NCBI RefSeq assembly: GCF_036346875.1
Contig: NZ_CP107852.1
Span: forward strand, 5,642,001-5,706,000
Origin: Nocardia sp. NBC_00508
GTDB lineage: Bacteria; Actinomycetota; Actinomycetes; Mycobacteriales; Mycobacteriaceae
Reading direction: 5' to 3'
DNA length: 64,000 bases
A program made the position numbers and the translations under genes. Below, in pieces: positions 1 to 8,591 of the stretch. Every line of letters begins with the position of its first letter. Position 1 is the first letter of the stretch. The notes beneath the pieces were generated by a model that saw nothing but the letters and a program-made list of their open reading frames with translations, did not search any database and was not told where the DNA came from.

Positions 1-98
1 CTGGTAGCGCTCACTCCCGCCGGTCGCGGTAGTTCCAGAACAGTCATCGTCATTCCGATCGAACACGAGCCCTCGGCAGGGTCAACAGCGACGGTCAT
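1..98 (-). CDS. 5' end of an unidentified protein, cut by the window edge
   Basis: The complement reads ATG at 98-96 and stays open to the window edge, giving 32 residues that begin MTVAVDPAEG. A strong ribosome binding site (GGGGAAGGAAGCG) sits directly in front of the ATG, which is the main support. The fragment is too short to assign to a family. It is divergent from sepIVA, so 99-413 would hold both promoters. It could still be a chance open frame. Confidence 0.5.
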   Translation of the reverse strand, partial: MTVAVDPAEGSCSIGMTMTVLELPRPAGVSAT

Positions 99-413
99 CG
101 CTTCCTTCCCCGTCGACTCCTGGCAGATTCCGTTCGTAGCGCATATTCAGCAATCGCTGAACAGTCGGAGCCTGTCAACATTCGACGGGCAGGTGTCCAT
201 TCCTCCGGCTTCCTTGTCCGCGATCCCGGCTGGTCGCGGTCCGTGCTGAAGATCTGATCTTCCCAACGAATGTAACACGAAGCGGAGAGGAGGTCTCCAC
301 TTGAATTCTGTGGTGTGCGAGACATTGCCGCGACACACCGGAAAGTGATTCGGCACGAGCCGTGACGAGGGGCACACTGGGTTTCGCCGTGAGTCCGCAG
401 GAGGGTAGTGAGC
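99..413. other. Intergenic region between divergent genes
   Basis: About 315 bp lie between the partial minus-strand gene and sepIVA. The only structured piece seen is a small GGAGA/TCTCC inverted repeat near 284-298. The AGGAGGG ribosome binding site of sepIVA is at 399-405. No convincing -35/-10 pair or RNA gene was recognised. Confidence 0.5.
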
Positions 414-1160
414 ATGTATCGCGTATTCGAAGCGCTCGACGAACTGGTCGCCATCGTCGAAGAGGCGCGCGGCATCCCGCCGACCCGCAGCTGCATCGTG
501 CCGCGCGGCGACGTGCTCGAACTACTCGACGACGTCCGTGACGCGCTGCCCGGTGAACTCGACGACGCCCAGGACGTGCTCGATCATCGGGACAAGATCG
601 TTTCCGATGCCAGGTCCGGGGCCGAGACCACGGTGCAGGGCGCCAACGACCAGGCCGAGCGCACCATCGGCTCGGCCCGCGAGGAGGCCGACCGGATCCT
701 GGCCGACGCCAAGGCGCACGCCGACCGCATGGTCGCGGAGGCGAGCGCCCACGCCGACCACCTGGTCACCTCCGCGCAGGAGGAGGCCGATCGCGTGGTG
801 GCCGATGGCAACGCCGAATTCGAGGCGGTGACCGGCCGGGCGCGCACCGAGTCGGAGCGGATGATCGAGGCGGGGAAGGCCGCCTACGAACGCTCCGTCG
901 CCGAAGGCCTCGCCGAGCAGGAGCGCTTGGTGACGCAGACCGAGGTGGTGCGCGCCGCGCATGCCGAATCGGCCCGGGTGATCGATGCCGCGCACGCCGA
1001 AGCCGATCGGCTGCGTGAGGAATGCGACCACTACGTCGACTCCCGGCTGGCCGATTTCGAGGAGACGCTCACCAGCACGCTGCGCACGGTCGGCCGTGGG
1101 CGGCACCAGTTGCGCAGCGGGGCGGGCGCACCCGACTACGCCACCGAATTCCGCAGGTAG
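414..1160 (+). CDS. sepIVA: SepIVA, DivIVA-like coiled-coil cell division/elongation protein
   Basis: The 248-residue product begins MYRVFEALDEL and carries VPRGDVLELLDD near residue 30, the hallmark N-terminus of mycobacterial SepIVA (Rv2927c). In that family the protein organises the intracellular membrane domain, cell elongation and septation. Residues about 60-205 form a long Ala/Glu/Arg-rich coiled coil with repeated AxxxADR heptads. A GTG at 408 is in frame, but AGGAGGG (399-405) is only 2 nt from it and 8 nt from the ATG at 414, so 414 is the better start. The gene is first in a co-directional run with DUF177, rpmF, rnc and mutM, the order seen in mycobacteria. The function is known from the family; that it acts here is inferred. 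Confidence 0.9.
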   Translation: MYRVFEALDELVAIVEEARGIPPTRSCIVPRGDVLELLDDVRDALPGELDDAQDVLDHRDKIVSDARSGAETTVQGANDQAERTIGSAREEADRILADAKAHADRMVAEASAHADHLVTSAQEEADRVVADGNAEFEAVTGRARTESERMIEAGKAAYERSVAEGLAEQERLVTQTEVVRAAHAESARVIDAAHAEADRLREECDHYVDSRLADFEETLTSTLRTVGRGRHQLRSGAGAPDYATEFRR

Positions 1161-1227
1161 CGGCACCCGTCATGATCAGCCGCTTTGGGTGAGAACCGGG
1201 TGGTCGCGTATTGTTGAGTGGTTGCCC

Positions 1228-1887
1228 ATGTCCCCCCCGATCGTGAGTGAGTTCGTGATGTCCGCCGGTTCCGGTTCCGCGTCGCGTTCCCGTTCGGCCA
1301 AGCGCCGGATGCCGGACGCGGCTTTCGTGCTGGACGCCCGCAGCCTCGGCCGCAGGCCGGGGACGATGCGCGAGCTGCGCCGCACCGTGACCACCCAGGC
1401 GCGGATCGGCCTGGATCTGATGGCCGTCCCCGTGGGCGCGGCGGTGGAGCTCGACCTGCAGTTGCAGGCGGTGTCCGAGGGTGTGCTGGTCACCGGAACG
1501 GTGACCGCGCCGACCGAAGGGGAGTGCTCGCGCTGCCTCGAGCCGTTCACCGGCGAGGTCGGCGTGCGAGTCACCGAGCTGTACGCCTATCCGGACAGCA
1601 CCACCGAGCAGACCACCGAGGAGGACGAGGTCTACCGGCTGGTCGACGACACCATCGACCTCGAGCCCGTGGTCATCGACGCGTTCGGCCTCGAGCTCCC
1701 GCTGCAGCCGCTGTGCACGCCGGATTGCGCAGGACTGTGCCCGGAATGCGGCGTACGGATGGCGATTGCGGGATCCGAGCACACACATGAGATACTTGAC
1801 CCTCGCTGGGCCGGACTGGCTAAGTTCGCCTCCGGATCGCCCGGCACCGGCAGCCCCGACGAGGGTGCCGCCGACCGAGACCACTGA
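1228..1887 (+). CDS. YceD/DUF177 family protein (Rv2926c-like)
   Basis: The product is about 219 residues. It shows the DUF177 metal-ribbon cysteines: CSRCLEPF near residue 101 and CTPDCAGLCPECG near residue 165. Members of this family sit directly upstream of rpmF across bacteria and are linked to 23S rRNA/50S subunit maturation, as the gene order here also suggests. The N-terminus is loosely conserved and the start is uncertain. ATG 1228 and ATG 1258 are both in frame with weak ribosome binding sites, and a TTG at 1222 lies 7 nt after a TATTGT hexamer, so a leaderless start is possible. It lies 53 bp upstream of rpmF. Confidence 0.8.
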   Translation: MSPPIVSEFVMSAGSGSASRSRSAKRRMPDAAFVLDARSLGRRPGTMRELRRTVTTQARIGLDLMAVPVGAAVELDLQLQAVSEGVLVTGTVTAPTEGECSRCLEPFTGEVGVRVTELYAYPDSTTEQTTEEDEVYRLVDDTIDLEPVVIDAFGLELPLQPLCTPDCAGLCPECGVRMAIAGSEHTHEILDPRWAGLAKFASGSPGTGSPDEGAADRDH

Positions 1888-1940
1888 GCAAGACAGATCA
1901 GCCGAACCGGCAAAGCAATAAAGACAGAGGAGAAGTAGTC

Positions 1941-2123
1941 GTGGCCGTTCCCAAGCGCCGGATGTCCCGTTCCAACACCAGGTCGCGGCGCAGCCAGTGG
2001 AAGGCCGCCGCGCCGACCCTGATCACCTGCCCGAACCGCGCCTGTGGCGAGAAGACCCTGCCGCACATCGCCTGCCCATCCTGCGGCACCTACAAGGGCC
2101 GCCAGGTCACCGCCGCGGTCTGA
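1941..2123 (+). CDS. rpmF: 50S ribosomal protein L32
   Basis: The 60-residue basic protein starts MAVPKRRMSRSNTR, the classical L32 N-terminus. Four cysteines (CPNRACGEK and CPSCGTYK) keep the zinc ribbon, so this is the zinc-binding (C+) form rather than the zinc-independent paralogue made under zinc limitation. It begins at GTG 1941 behind AGGAGAAG. It is placed between DUF177 and rnc as in many bacteria, and rnc follows after 22 bp. Confidence 0.97.
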   Translation: MAVPKRRMSRSNTRSRRSQWKAAAPTLITCPNRACGEKTLPHIACPSCGTYKGRQVTAAV

Positions 2124-2145
2124 TCGTTCGACTTTCCGTAGCGAC

Positions 2146-2859
2146 GTGACCGACGAACCCGACTCGTCCGGTGAACATGCGAGCCTGCTCGCCGCGCTGG
2201 GCGTCGAGCTGCAGCCCGGGCTGCTGCGCCTCGCGCTGACGCATCGGTCGTACGCGTACGAGAACGGCGGTCTGCCGACGAACGAACGTCTCGAGTTCCT
2301 CGGCGACTCCGTGCTCGGGCTGAGCATCACCGAGCGGCTGTATCACGAACATCCCTCGAAGACCGAGGGTGAGCTGGCCAAGTTGCGCGCGAGCGTGGTG
2401 AACATGCGCGCGCTCGCCGAGGTCGCCCGCGGCCTCGGCGAAGGTGGCCTCGGTGCGCACCTGCTACTCGGCAAGGGCGAAGAGCTCACCGGCGGTCGGG
2501 ACAAGGACAGCATCCTCGCCGACGGCATGGAGTCGCTGCTCGGCGCCGTGCATCTGCAGCACGGTATCGAGGTGGCGCGCTCGGTGGTGCTGCGGCTGTT
2601 CGCCGAGTTGCTGGAGCGTGGCCCGCGCATGGGCGCCGGCTTGGACTGGAAGACCAGCCTGCAGGAACTCACCGCCGAGCGTGGTCTCGGCGTGCCCAGC
2701 TACGAGATCACCTCGACGGGGCCGGACCACGACAAGGAGTTCACCGCCACCACGGTGATCGGCGGCCGGGCTTACGGGCAGGGTGTGGGCCGGTCCAAGA
2801 AGGACGCCGAACAGAAGGCCGCGGGCGCCGCCTACGAGGCGCTGACCGCCGAAACCTGA
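2146..2859 (+). CDS. rnc: Ribonuclease III
   Basis: This 237-residue double-strand-specific endoribonuclease would process rRNA precursors and structured mRNAs. The catalytic signature NERLEFLGDSVLGL is at residues 46-59, with the second acidic cluster DGMESLLGAV near 125. A double-stranded-RNA-binding domain occupies about residues 160-232 and ends in KKDAEQKAAGAAYEAL. GTG 2146 is chosen because the mature family N-terminus begins just before HASLLAALGV and because it clears the rpmF stop. mutM starts one base after the stop codon, so the two are probably translated together. Confidence 0.95.
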   Translation: MTDEPDSSGEHASLLAALGVELQPGLLRLALTHRSYAYENGGLPTNERLEFLGDSVLGLSITERLYHEHPSKTEGELAKLRASVVNMRALAEVARGLGEGGLGAHLLLGKGEELTGGRDKDSILADGMESLLGAVHLQHGIEVARSVVLRLFAELLERGPRMGAGLDWKTSLQELTAERGLGVPSYEITSTGPDHDKEFTATTVIGGRAYGQGVGRSKKDAEQKAAGAAYEALTAET

Positions 2860-2860
2860 C

Positions 2861-3721
2861 GTGCCCGAACTTCCCGAGGTCGAGGTGGTTCGACGTGGCC
2901 TCGCCGAGCATGTGGTCGGCCGGGTCGTCGAATCGGTGGCGATCACCCATCCCCGCTCGGTCCGCCGCCATCTCGAAGGCGCCGCCGATCTCGCCGCGCG
3001 GCTGACCGGCCTGACGGTCGAGGCGGCCGAGCGGCGCGGCAAATTCCTCTGGCTGACCTTCGACGACCCGGAAGCCGCCTTGGTGGTGCATCTGGGGATG
3101 AGCGGTCAGATGCTGATCCAGCTCGCCGACGCGCCGTTGGAGAAGCATGCGCACATCCGCGCCACCTTCAGCGACGGCACGCAACTGCGTTTCGTCGACC
3201 AGCGCACCTTCGGCGGCTGGGCGCTCGCCCCGCTGGTCGAGGTGGACGGCACCCTGGTGCCCGAGCCGGTCGCGCACATCGCCCGCGACCCGCTGGACCC
3301 GCGTTTCGACGTCGAATCCGTGGTCGCCGTCGTCCGGGGCAAGCGCAGCGAGATCAAACGCGTCCTGCTCGATCAGAGCGTCGTTTCCGGTATCGGCAAC
3401 ATCTACGCCGACGAGGCGCTGTGGCGTGCCGAGCTGCACGGGGAGCGGATCGCCGCGGGACTGTCCAGGCCCGCCGTGCGCAGCCTGCTCGCCGAGGTGA
3501 GCGTGGTGATGGGGGAAGCGCTCCACGCGGGCGGCACATCCTTCGATGCGCTGTATGTGAACATCAACGGTCAGTCCGGGTATTTCGAACGCTCCCTCGC
3601 CGTCTACGGCCGGGAGGACGAGCCGTGCCGCCGCTGTGGCGCGCCGATCATCCGGGATCGGTTCATGAACCGCTCGTCGTACTCCTGCCCGCGCTGCCAG
3701 CCGAAGCCGCGCCGCCGGTAG
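2861..3721 (+). CDS. mutM: Formamidopyrimidine-DNA glycosylase
   Basis: This is a base-excision repair enzyme that removes 8-oxoguanine and formamidopyrimidines and nicks the abasic site. The 286-residue product begins MPELPEVEVVRRGL after the GTG. The catalytic proline (P2) and E3 are present, as is the conserved lysine of the RRGKFLWL motif (about K61). The C-terminal zinc finger appears as CRRCGAPI and CPRCQ near residues 256-278, so the enzyme should be functional. The rnc-mutM pairing is the same as in mycobacteria. GTG 2861 is one base past the rnc stop. Confidence 0.96.
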   Translation: MPELPEVEVVRRGLAEHVVGRVVESVAITHPRSVRRHLEGAADLAARLTGLTVEAAERRGKFLWLTFDDPEAALVVHLGMSGQMLIQLADAPLEKHAHIRATFSDGTQLRFVDQRTFGGWALAPLVEVDGTLVPEPVAHIARDPLDPRFDVESVVAVVRGKRSEIKRVLLDQSVVSGIGNIYADEALWRAELHGERIAAGLSRPAVRSLLAEVSVVMGEALHAGGTSFDALYVNINGQSGYFERSLAVYGREDEPCRRCGAPIIRDRFMNRSSYSCPRCQPKPRRR

Positions 3722-3784
3722 CGCGAGAGAGTTACCGTTTCCTCAGGGCGGTTCGGAATGTCACCCGACCGTGAGGAAGGAAGC

Positions 3785-4366
3785 ATGCGCAAGCTCACCT
3801 ATTACGTCGCCTCGACCATCGATGGATTCATCGCCACCGAGGAGGGCTCGGTCGACTTCTTCCCGGTCGGCGGCGATCACGGCCCGGCGATCACCGCGCA
3901 GTACCCGGAGACACTGCCGACCAAGGTGCGCGAAGCGATCGGGGTCGAGCAGCGCAATCGCTATTTCGACACGGTGCTGATGGGGCGCAAGACGCACGAC
4001 TTCGGCGTGCGCACCGGCACCTCGAGCCCGTACGCGCATCTGCGGCAGTTCGTGGTCTCGACCACGCTGCCGGAGAGCCCCGATCCCGCCGTGGAGCTGA
4101 TCTCCGCGGACCCGGTCGAGAAGGTCAGGGCGCTCAAGCGCGAAAGCGGGCTGGGCATCTGGCTGTGCGGCGGCGGTGAGCTGGCGCAGGTGCTGCTCTC
4201 GGAGATCGACCAGATCTTCCTGAAGCTGTACCCGATCGTGCTCGGTCGCGGACGCCCTTTGTTCGGCGCCGGACCACGGCTGCCGGAACCGGCCAAGTTC
4301 CGGGTGATCACCAGCACGGTGTTCGAGGACGGCGTGGCTTTCCTCAAGTACAGCCGGATCGCATAG
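3785..4366 (+). CDS. RibD C-terminal/dihydrofolate-reductase-like protein
   Basis: The 193-residue protein begins MRKLTYYVASTIDGFIA, the typical start of stand-alone RibD_C/DHFR-fold proteins. VLGRGRPLF near residue 155 and the C-terminal GVAFLKYSR strand complete the fold. Such proteins are presumed NAD(P)H-dependent reductases, but their substrates are mostly unknown, so no pathway is assigned. ATG 3785 has an excellent ribosome binding site (GAGGAAGGA); an in-frame ATG at 3758 has none. The next gene starts 3 bp after its stop, suggesting one transcript. A more distant second member of the same family lies at 48179-48736. Confidence 0.85.
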   Translation: MRKLTYYVASTIDGFIATEEGSVDFFPVGGDHGPAITAQYPETLPTKVREAIGVEQRNRYFDTVLMGRKTHDFGVRTGTSSPYAHLRQFVVSTTLPESPDPAVELISADPVEKVRALKRESGLGIWLCGGGELAQVLLSEIDQIFLKLYPIVLGRGRPLFGAGPRLPEPAKFRVITSTVFEDGVAFLKYSRIA

Positions 4367-4369
4367 CCG

Positions 4370-5431
4370 GTGCCCGACCAGGATCCGAGCGGGACACCGG
4401 ACCGCGCCGCGGCGCCCGGGCCGGTGGCGGCGTTGCGGGAGATCGGCTTCTGGCTGGAACGTGCCCGAGCGGAAACCCATCGGGTCAAGGCCTACCGGCG
4501 CGCCGCCGATGTCGTGGCCGGGCTGACCGCCGACGAGCGCGAGGCGCATCGGGCAGCGGGTAGCTGGCAGGAGATCACGGGCATCGGACCCAAGACCGCG
4601 GCCGTTGTCGAGCAGGCGTACGCCGGTGCGGTGCCGCGGTATCTCGCCGAGCTGCGGGCCGCGGCACAGCCGATCGGGGAGCCGGGCAAGCCGTTGCGCG
4701 AACGGCTGCGCGGCGACCTGCACACTCACTCGAACTGGTCGGACGGCGGTAGCCCGATCGAAGAGATGATGCGCGTCGCGGCGGCGCTCGGCCACGAATA
4801 TTGCGCCCTGACCGACCATTCTCCGCGATTGACCGTGGCCAACGGCCTGTCCGCCGACCGGCTGCGCAAGCAATTGGACGTGGTCGCCGAACTCAACGAC
4901 CGGATGGCGCCGTTCCGCATTCTCACCGGCATCGAGGTCGACATCCTCGACGACGGCACTCTCGACCAGCGGGCGGACCTGCTCGCGCGGCTGGATATCG
5001 TGGTGGCCAGCGTGCATTCTCATCTGCGCGACGACAGCGCGACGATGACCAAGCGCATGGCGTACGCGGTCGCCGATCCCAACGTCGACGTGCTCGGGCA
5101 CTGCACCGGCCGCCTGGTCACGGGTGGTCGCGGCACCAGGCCGGAGTCGACGTTCGACGCCGAGGTGGTCTTCGAGGCGTGTCGCACCTACGGCACCGCC
5201 GTCGAAATCAACAGCAGGCCCGAACGACTCGATCCTCCCTCGCGGTTGCTGCGCTTGGCTGTGGAAATGGGCTGTCACTTCGCCGTCGACACCGACGCAC
5301 ACGCCCCCGGACAGCTCGACTGGCAAGGATACGGATGCGAGCGCGCGCTCGCGAATGGTGTTGTGGCCGAACGGGTGATCAACGCCTGGCCGCTGGCCGA
5401 CCTGCTGGCATGGACCCGTGCCGGAGCGTGA
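4370..5431 (+). CDS. PHP-domain metal-dependent phosphoesterase with N-terminal helix-hairpin-helix region
   Basis: The 353-residue protein has two parts. Residues about 20-105 resemble the helical and helix-hairpin-helix parts of family X DNA polymerases (ITGIGPKTAAVV). Residues 115-350 form a PHP domain. The metal ligands are visible as HTHSNWSDG (H118, H120), LTDHSP, GIEVD, VASVHSH, LGHCTG and DTDAHAP. The central polymerase X nucleotidyltransferase core is absent, so this is not a polymerase. A 3'-phosphatase or exonuclease role on DNA ends is plausible from the family but is inferred. The GTG start follows the previous stop by 3 bp. Confidence 0.85.
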   Translation: MPDQDPSGTPDRAAAPGPVAALREIGFWLERARAETHRVKAYRRAADVVAGLTADEREAHRAAGSWQEITGIGPKTAAVVEQAYAGAVPRYLAELRAAAQPIGEPGKPLRERLRGDLHTHSNWSDGGSPIEEMMRVAAALGHEYCALTDHSPRLTVANGLSADRLRKQLDVVAELNDRMAPFRILTGIEVDILDDGTLDQRADLLARLDIVVASVHSHLRDDSATMTKRMAYAVADPNVDVLGHCTGRLVTGGRGTRPESTFDAEVVFEACRTYGTAVEINSRPERLDPPSRLLRLAVEMGCHFAVDTDAHAPGQLDWQGYGCERALANGVVAERVINAWPLADLLAWTRAGA

Positions 5432-5536
5432 CCGCCGGGTTAACGGTTGCCGAACAATTCGGATCACGATGTGCCGGAACATGATCGGCGCCGAGAATGA
5501 GTGCCACGTGGTTCGCGGGGAGTGGGAGATCAACTG

Positions 5537-7075
5537 GTGGGCGACTTGCCGCTCGACACCGTTCTGGAGCTTATCGGTACCGTCGTCGCGGTGGTGGCTC
5601 TCGCCGTAGCGCTCGCCGCCTTCCTTCGGGAGTTCGTCTTCGCGGGCAGCAAAAGGCTCGGCTACCGGGTGCAGATGGATACGCCGGTCACCGGCGAGAT
5701 CGAGTCGAGGTTTCCCGGCGTGCTCACCCAGCTGCGTCCCGCCGATGGCGCGAGCCCGGACCTGAAGGACATCTCGGTCGTCCTGGTGCGCATCGAGAAC
5801 GCGGGCATTACGCGGATCGACACCGAGGACTACACGGCGCCGGGCCAGCAGATCGGTTTGCACCTGCATTTTCCGCAGCGCCGGGTGATCGGCATGGCGG
5901 TGAACGAGCTGAGCGATCCTTCGGCGTTGGCCGACCACCTCGGCCGCAACTCCGGCATCGACGTGCGCGAGGACACCGGTGGGCACATCGGCGTGATCGA
6001 TCTGCCGAAAGTGCCGCTACGCAAGGACGATCACTACAAGATCCTGGCCATCCTGCAACGCTCCGACGGCGCGGGGAGCTACCCGGAGCCGGTGCTGCGC
6101 GGCGGTATCAAGGGCGGCCGGATCATCGAAACCCGGGCGGGCACGCCCCGACGGCTGATCGCGTTCACGATGTCCCTGGTACTGGTGATCGGGTTCCTGC
6201 TCGTGGTGGTCTGGCAGGAGCCGTCGCCGACACCACTGGAGTGCGCGTCGGGCAAGCTGACCGTGATCGGGTCGTCGGCCTTCGGCCCGGTGATCCAGGA
6301 GGCCGCAGAACAGTATCGGAAGCGCTGCACCGGAGCGGAATTCGCGTTCGACTTCGAGGGGACCGAGGATGGTCTGGACCGGCTCGCCGAGGAGGGCGCG
6401 GGCAAGCCAGGTCTGCTCGCGATCAGCGATGGCGCCAAGGGCAGCGGGTACCCGACCCTGGTGCACCGTCCGCTCGCGCTGTCGTTGTTCACCATGATCG
6501 CGCATCCCGACGTCGGTGTGAGTGACCTGACCGTCGCCGAGATCCAGGATCTCTACCGGGGCAAGATCGGTAACTGGCGCGAGGTGGGCGGTCCGGACCT
6601 GCCGGTGGTGCTGGTCAACCGCACTCCCGGTTCGGGTTCGCGAAACACCTTCGAGCGCAGGCTGCTCGACGGCGCACAACCGGACCGCCCGCACCTCAGC
6701 TGCACGGCGCTCAAGGACACGGTCATCACCGCGCCCGCGCACTGCGACGTGCAGGTCACCGCGGACATGCGTAAGGCGGTGGCCGGAATTCGCGGCGCCA
6801 TCGGCTACGCGGAGTTCTCCGAAGCGATCGACGCGGGACTGCCCACCGTGGCGATCGACGGCGTCGGCGCCGACCGCGACGCCGCCGTGCGGCGCACCTA
6901 CCCGTTCTGGGGCGTCGAGTACGCCTACAGCAACGGGGAACTGCCCGGCGACTCGCTCGCCGCGAGCTTCCTGCACTTCCTGACCGATCAGACCGGCAAG
7001 GAGGTGCTGCGGTCGCAGGGCAACGCGCCGTGCGCCGACCTGCCCGACCCCGGTCGCTGCCTACCCGACCGGTGA
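5537..7075 (+). CDS. Membrane-anchored PstS-like substrate-binding domain protein
   Basis: The product is about 512 residues from GTG 5537, which has GGGAG 8 nt upstream. A first membrane segment spans about residues 9-30 and a second about 212-231. The second is preceded by RR, which places the roughly 180-residue middle region in the cytoplasm and the C-terminus outside. The C-terminal 280 residues look like a phosphate-type periplasmic binding protein: GSSAFGPVIQEAAEQY, LYRGKIGNWREVGGP and NRTPGSGSRNTFERR are PstS hallmarks. There is no lipoprotein signal and no pstCAB nearby, so it may be a sensor or scavenger rather than a transporter subunit. The middle domain is not recognised. Confidence 0.8.
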   Translation: MGDLPLDTVLELIGTVVAVVALAVALAAFLREFVFAGSKRLGYRVQMDTPVTGEIESRFPGVLTQLRPADGASPDLKDISVVLVRIENAGITRIDTEDYTAPGQQIGLHLHFPQRRVIGMAVNELSDPSALADHLGRNSGIDVREDTGGHIGVIDLPKVPLRKDDHYKILAILQRSDGAGSYPEPVLRGGIKGGRIIETRAGTPRRLIAFTMSLVLVIGFLLVVVWQEPSPTPLECASGKLTVIGSSAFGPVIQEAAEQYRKRCTGAEFAFDFEGTEDGLDRLAEEGAGKPGLLAISDGAKGSGYPTLVHRPLALSLFTMIAHPDVGVSDLTVAEIQDLYRGKIGNWREVGGPDLPVVLVNRTPGSGSRNTFERRLLDGAQPDRPHLSCTALKDTVITAPAHCDVQVTADMRKAVAGIRGAIGYAEFSEAIDAGLPTVAIDGVGADRDAAVRRTYPFWGVEYAYSNGELPGDSLAASFLHFLTDQTGKEVLRSQGNAPCADLPDPGRCLPDR

Positions 7076-7168
7076 ATCCCGGCGGTTCGTCCCGCGCGGT
7101 GCGGCACAACGCCATCGCACCGCTGCCGCGACCGCCGATCTGTCGGTGGGCTCGGCGAGGATGGACGC

Positions 7169-8275
7169 ATGACGGAACTCTCGCTGCGCGAACTGAATCG
7201 GACGCTTCTGGTCCGCCAGAAACTGGTGGAGAAGGTGGCGCTGACTCCGTTCGAACTCGTCCGGCATCTGGTCGCGGTGCAGGGCCAGGAACCGAACTGG
7301 CCTTATGTAGGACTGTGGTCGCGTCTGGCGACGTTCCGGCACGACGATCTGGCCGCGCTGCTGCATGACCGTCAGCTGGTGCGCTCCACCATGATCCGCC
7401 GGACCGTGCATCTTGCCGACGCCGCGGACTTTCGCTGGTTGCGGCCCACGGTCCAGCCGGTGGTCGACGCCGCGCTGAAGGCGCCGTACTTCCGCGATGA
7501 GATCGACGGCGTCGACCTGGACGCGCTCGCCGCGGCCGGACGCGAACTGCTGGCCGGACAGCTGCTGAGCCGCGGCGACCTGGGCAAGCTGCTCGCGGAG
7601 CACTTCCCGGACCGGCATACCCGTCGGTTGGCCGAGACCGTCGAGCTGCTGGTCCCGTTGGTGCACGGCCCGGAGACCGGTGCGTGGGGACGGTGGCGCA
7701 ACCGGTACGTCACGGTGGGATCGGCCGAGGAATGGATCGGCGCTCCCATGGCCGCCGCACCGCAGCCCGAGACCCTGGTGCTGCGCTACCTGGCCGCGTT
7801 CGGCCCCGCCACGGTTGCGGACATGCAGGCGTGGGCGGGCGTCACCCGATTGGCCGAGGTCGTCGACGAGATGCGCACGAAGCTGCGGGTATTCACCGAC
7901 GACCAGCATCGTGTGCTGTTCGACCTACCCGACGCGCCCGTGGCCGAGCCGGATCTGCCTGTGCCCGTGCGCTTTCTGCCCGCCTTCGACAACGCGCTGC
8001 TCGGCCACAAGGACCGCCGCAGGATCATCAGCGAGGAAGACCGCAAACGCACCGCCAAGGAGGCATCCGCGGGCGTGCCCATGTATCTGGTCGACGGTTT
8101 CGTGCACGGCCGCTGGTCGCTCGACGGCGCCACACTGCGCATCGAGCCGTGGCATCCACTGTCGCCGTCGGACGAAGCGGCAGTGCGCACCGAAGCCGAG
8201 GATCTGCTGTCGTTCATCGCGGCGGGCGGGGATGCAACGGCGAGTCGGGATCCGGAGATTGTCATCGAGGGTTGA
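7169..8275 (+). CDS. Winged-helix protein of the AlkZ/YcaQ (HTH_42) superfamily
   Basis: The 368-residue protein belongs to the AlkZ-like family, whose members unhook interstrand crosslinks or excise bulky alkylated bases. A QxQ motif (VAVQGQEPNW, Q38 and Q40) matches the catalytic QxQ of Streptomyces AlkZ, and RSTMIRRTVHL follows near residue 73, as in the family. The C-terminal half has LPAFDNALLGHKDR and GRWSL, also family-typical. It stands alone in a loose run of co-directional genes. Glycosylase activity is inferred from the motif; many homologues are uncharacterised. Confidence 0.85.
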   Translation: MTELSLRELNRTLLVRQKLVEKVALTPFELVRHLVAVQGQEPNWPYVGLWSRLATFRHDDLAALLHDRQLVRSTMIRRTVHLADAADFRWLRPTVQPVVDAALKAPYFRDEIDGVDLDALAAAGRELLAGQLLSRGDLGKLLAEHFPDRHTRRLAETVELLVPLVHGPETGAWGRWRNRYVTVGSAEEWIGAPMAAAPQPETLVLRYLAAFGPATVADMQAWAGVTRLAEVVDEMRTKLRVFTDDQHRVLFDLPDAPVAEPDLPVPVRFLPAFDNALLGHKDRRRIISEEDRKRTAKEASAGVPMYLVDGFVHGRWSLDGATLRIEPWHPLSPSDEAAVRTEAEDLLSFIAAGGDATASRDPEIVIEG

Positions 8276-8591
8276 CAACGGGCGCTTCGGAAGCGTCGTC
8301 CGAGGCCGGGCGGGCATAACCGGCCCACCGGACTACCCATCGGTTGCTGATGAAACGCTGGGCGAGGGGATTTTTCCCAAACTGATTGGTTTGAAGAACC
8401 CTGTCTGAGGTACCTCCCAGTCGGCCCCCCTGATCACGTCAGCGGCGTGACCAGGCCAACCAAGCCCCATGGACGGCGGTGCAGCAAGGTCTTCACCCCC
8501 GCCGCGGCGGCCACTTAGTTCAGTTCGGCGCCCGGTACTCCGAGTGCTGGGTGAATGCGAGTGCTACGTGGTTGTCCCTGGAAGGAGGGTC
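8276..8591 (+). promoter_or_regulatory. Intergenic region with a possible stress-sigma promoter
   Basis: This 316-bp gap precedes the glycosyltransferase operon. GTTTG (8389-8393), 14 bp, then AGGTAC (8408-8413) resembles actinobacterial SigB/SigF-type promoters (GTTT-N14-16-GGGTAC). The match is imperfect at one -10 position and is only suggestive. The ribosome binding site GGAGGG of the next gene ends at about 8589. Nothing else was recognised. Confidence 0.3.

Noticed and set aside
408..413. GTG at 408 as the sepIVA start
   Set aside because: It lies only 2 nt after the AGGAGGG ribosome binding site. ATG 414 has proper spacing and gives the conserved MYRVFEALDEL start.
3761..5986. Open frame of 741 codons on the minus strand across three genes
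   Set aside because: It covers the reductase-like, PHP and binding-protein genes in the opposite sense, is rich in Arg/His/Asp repeats typical of shadow translation and has no ribosome binding site.
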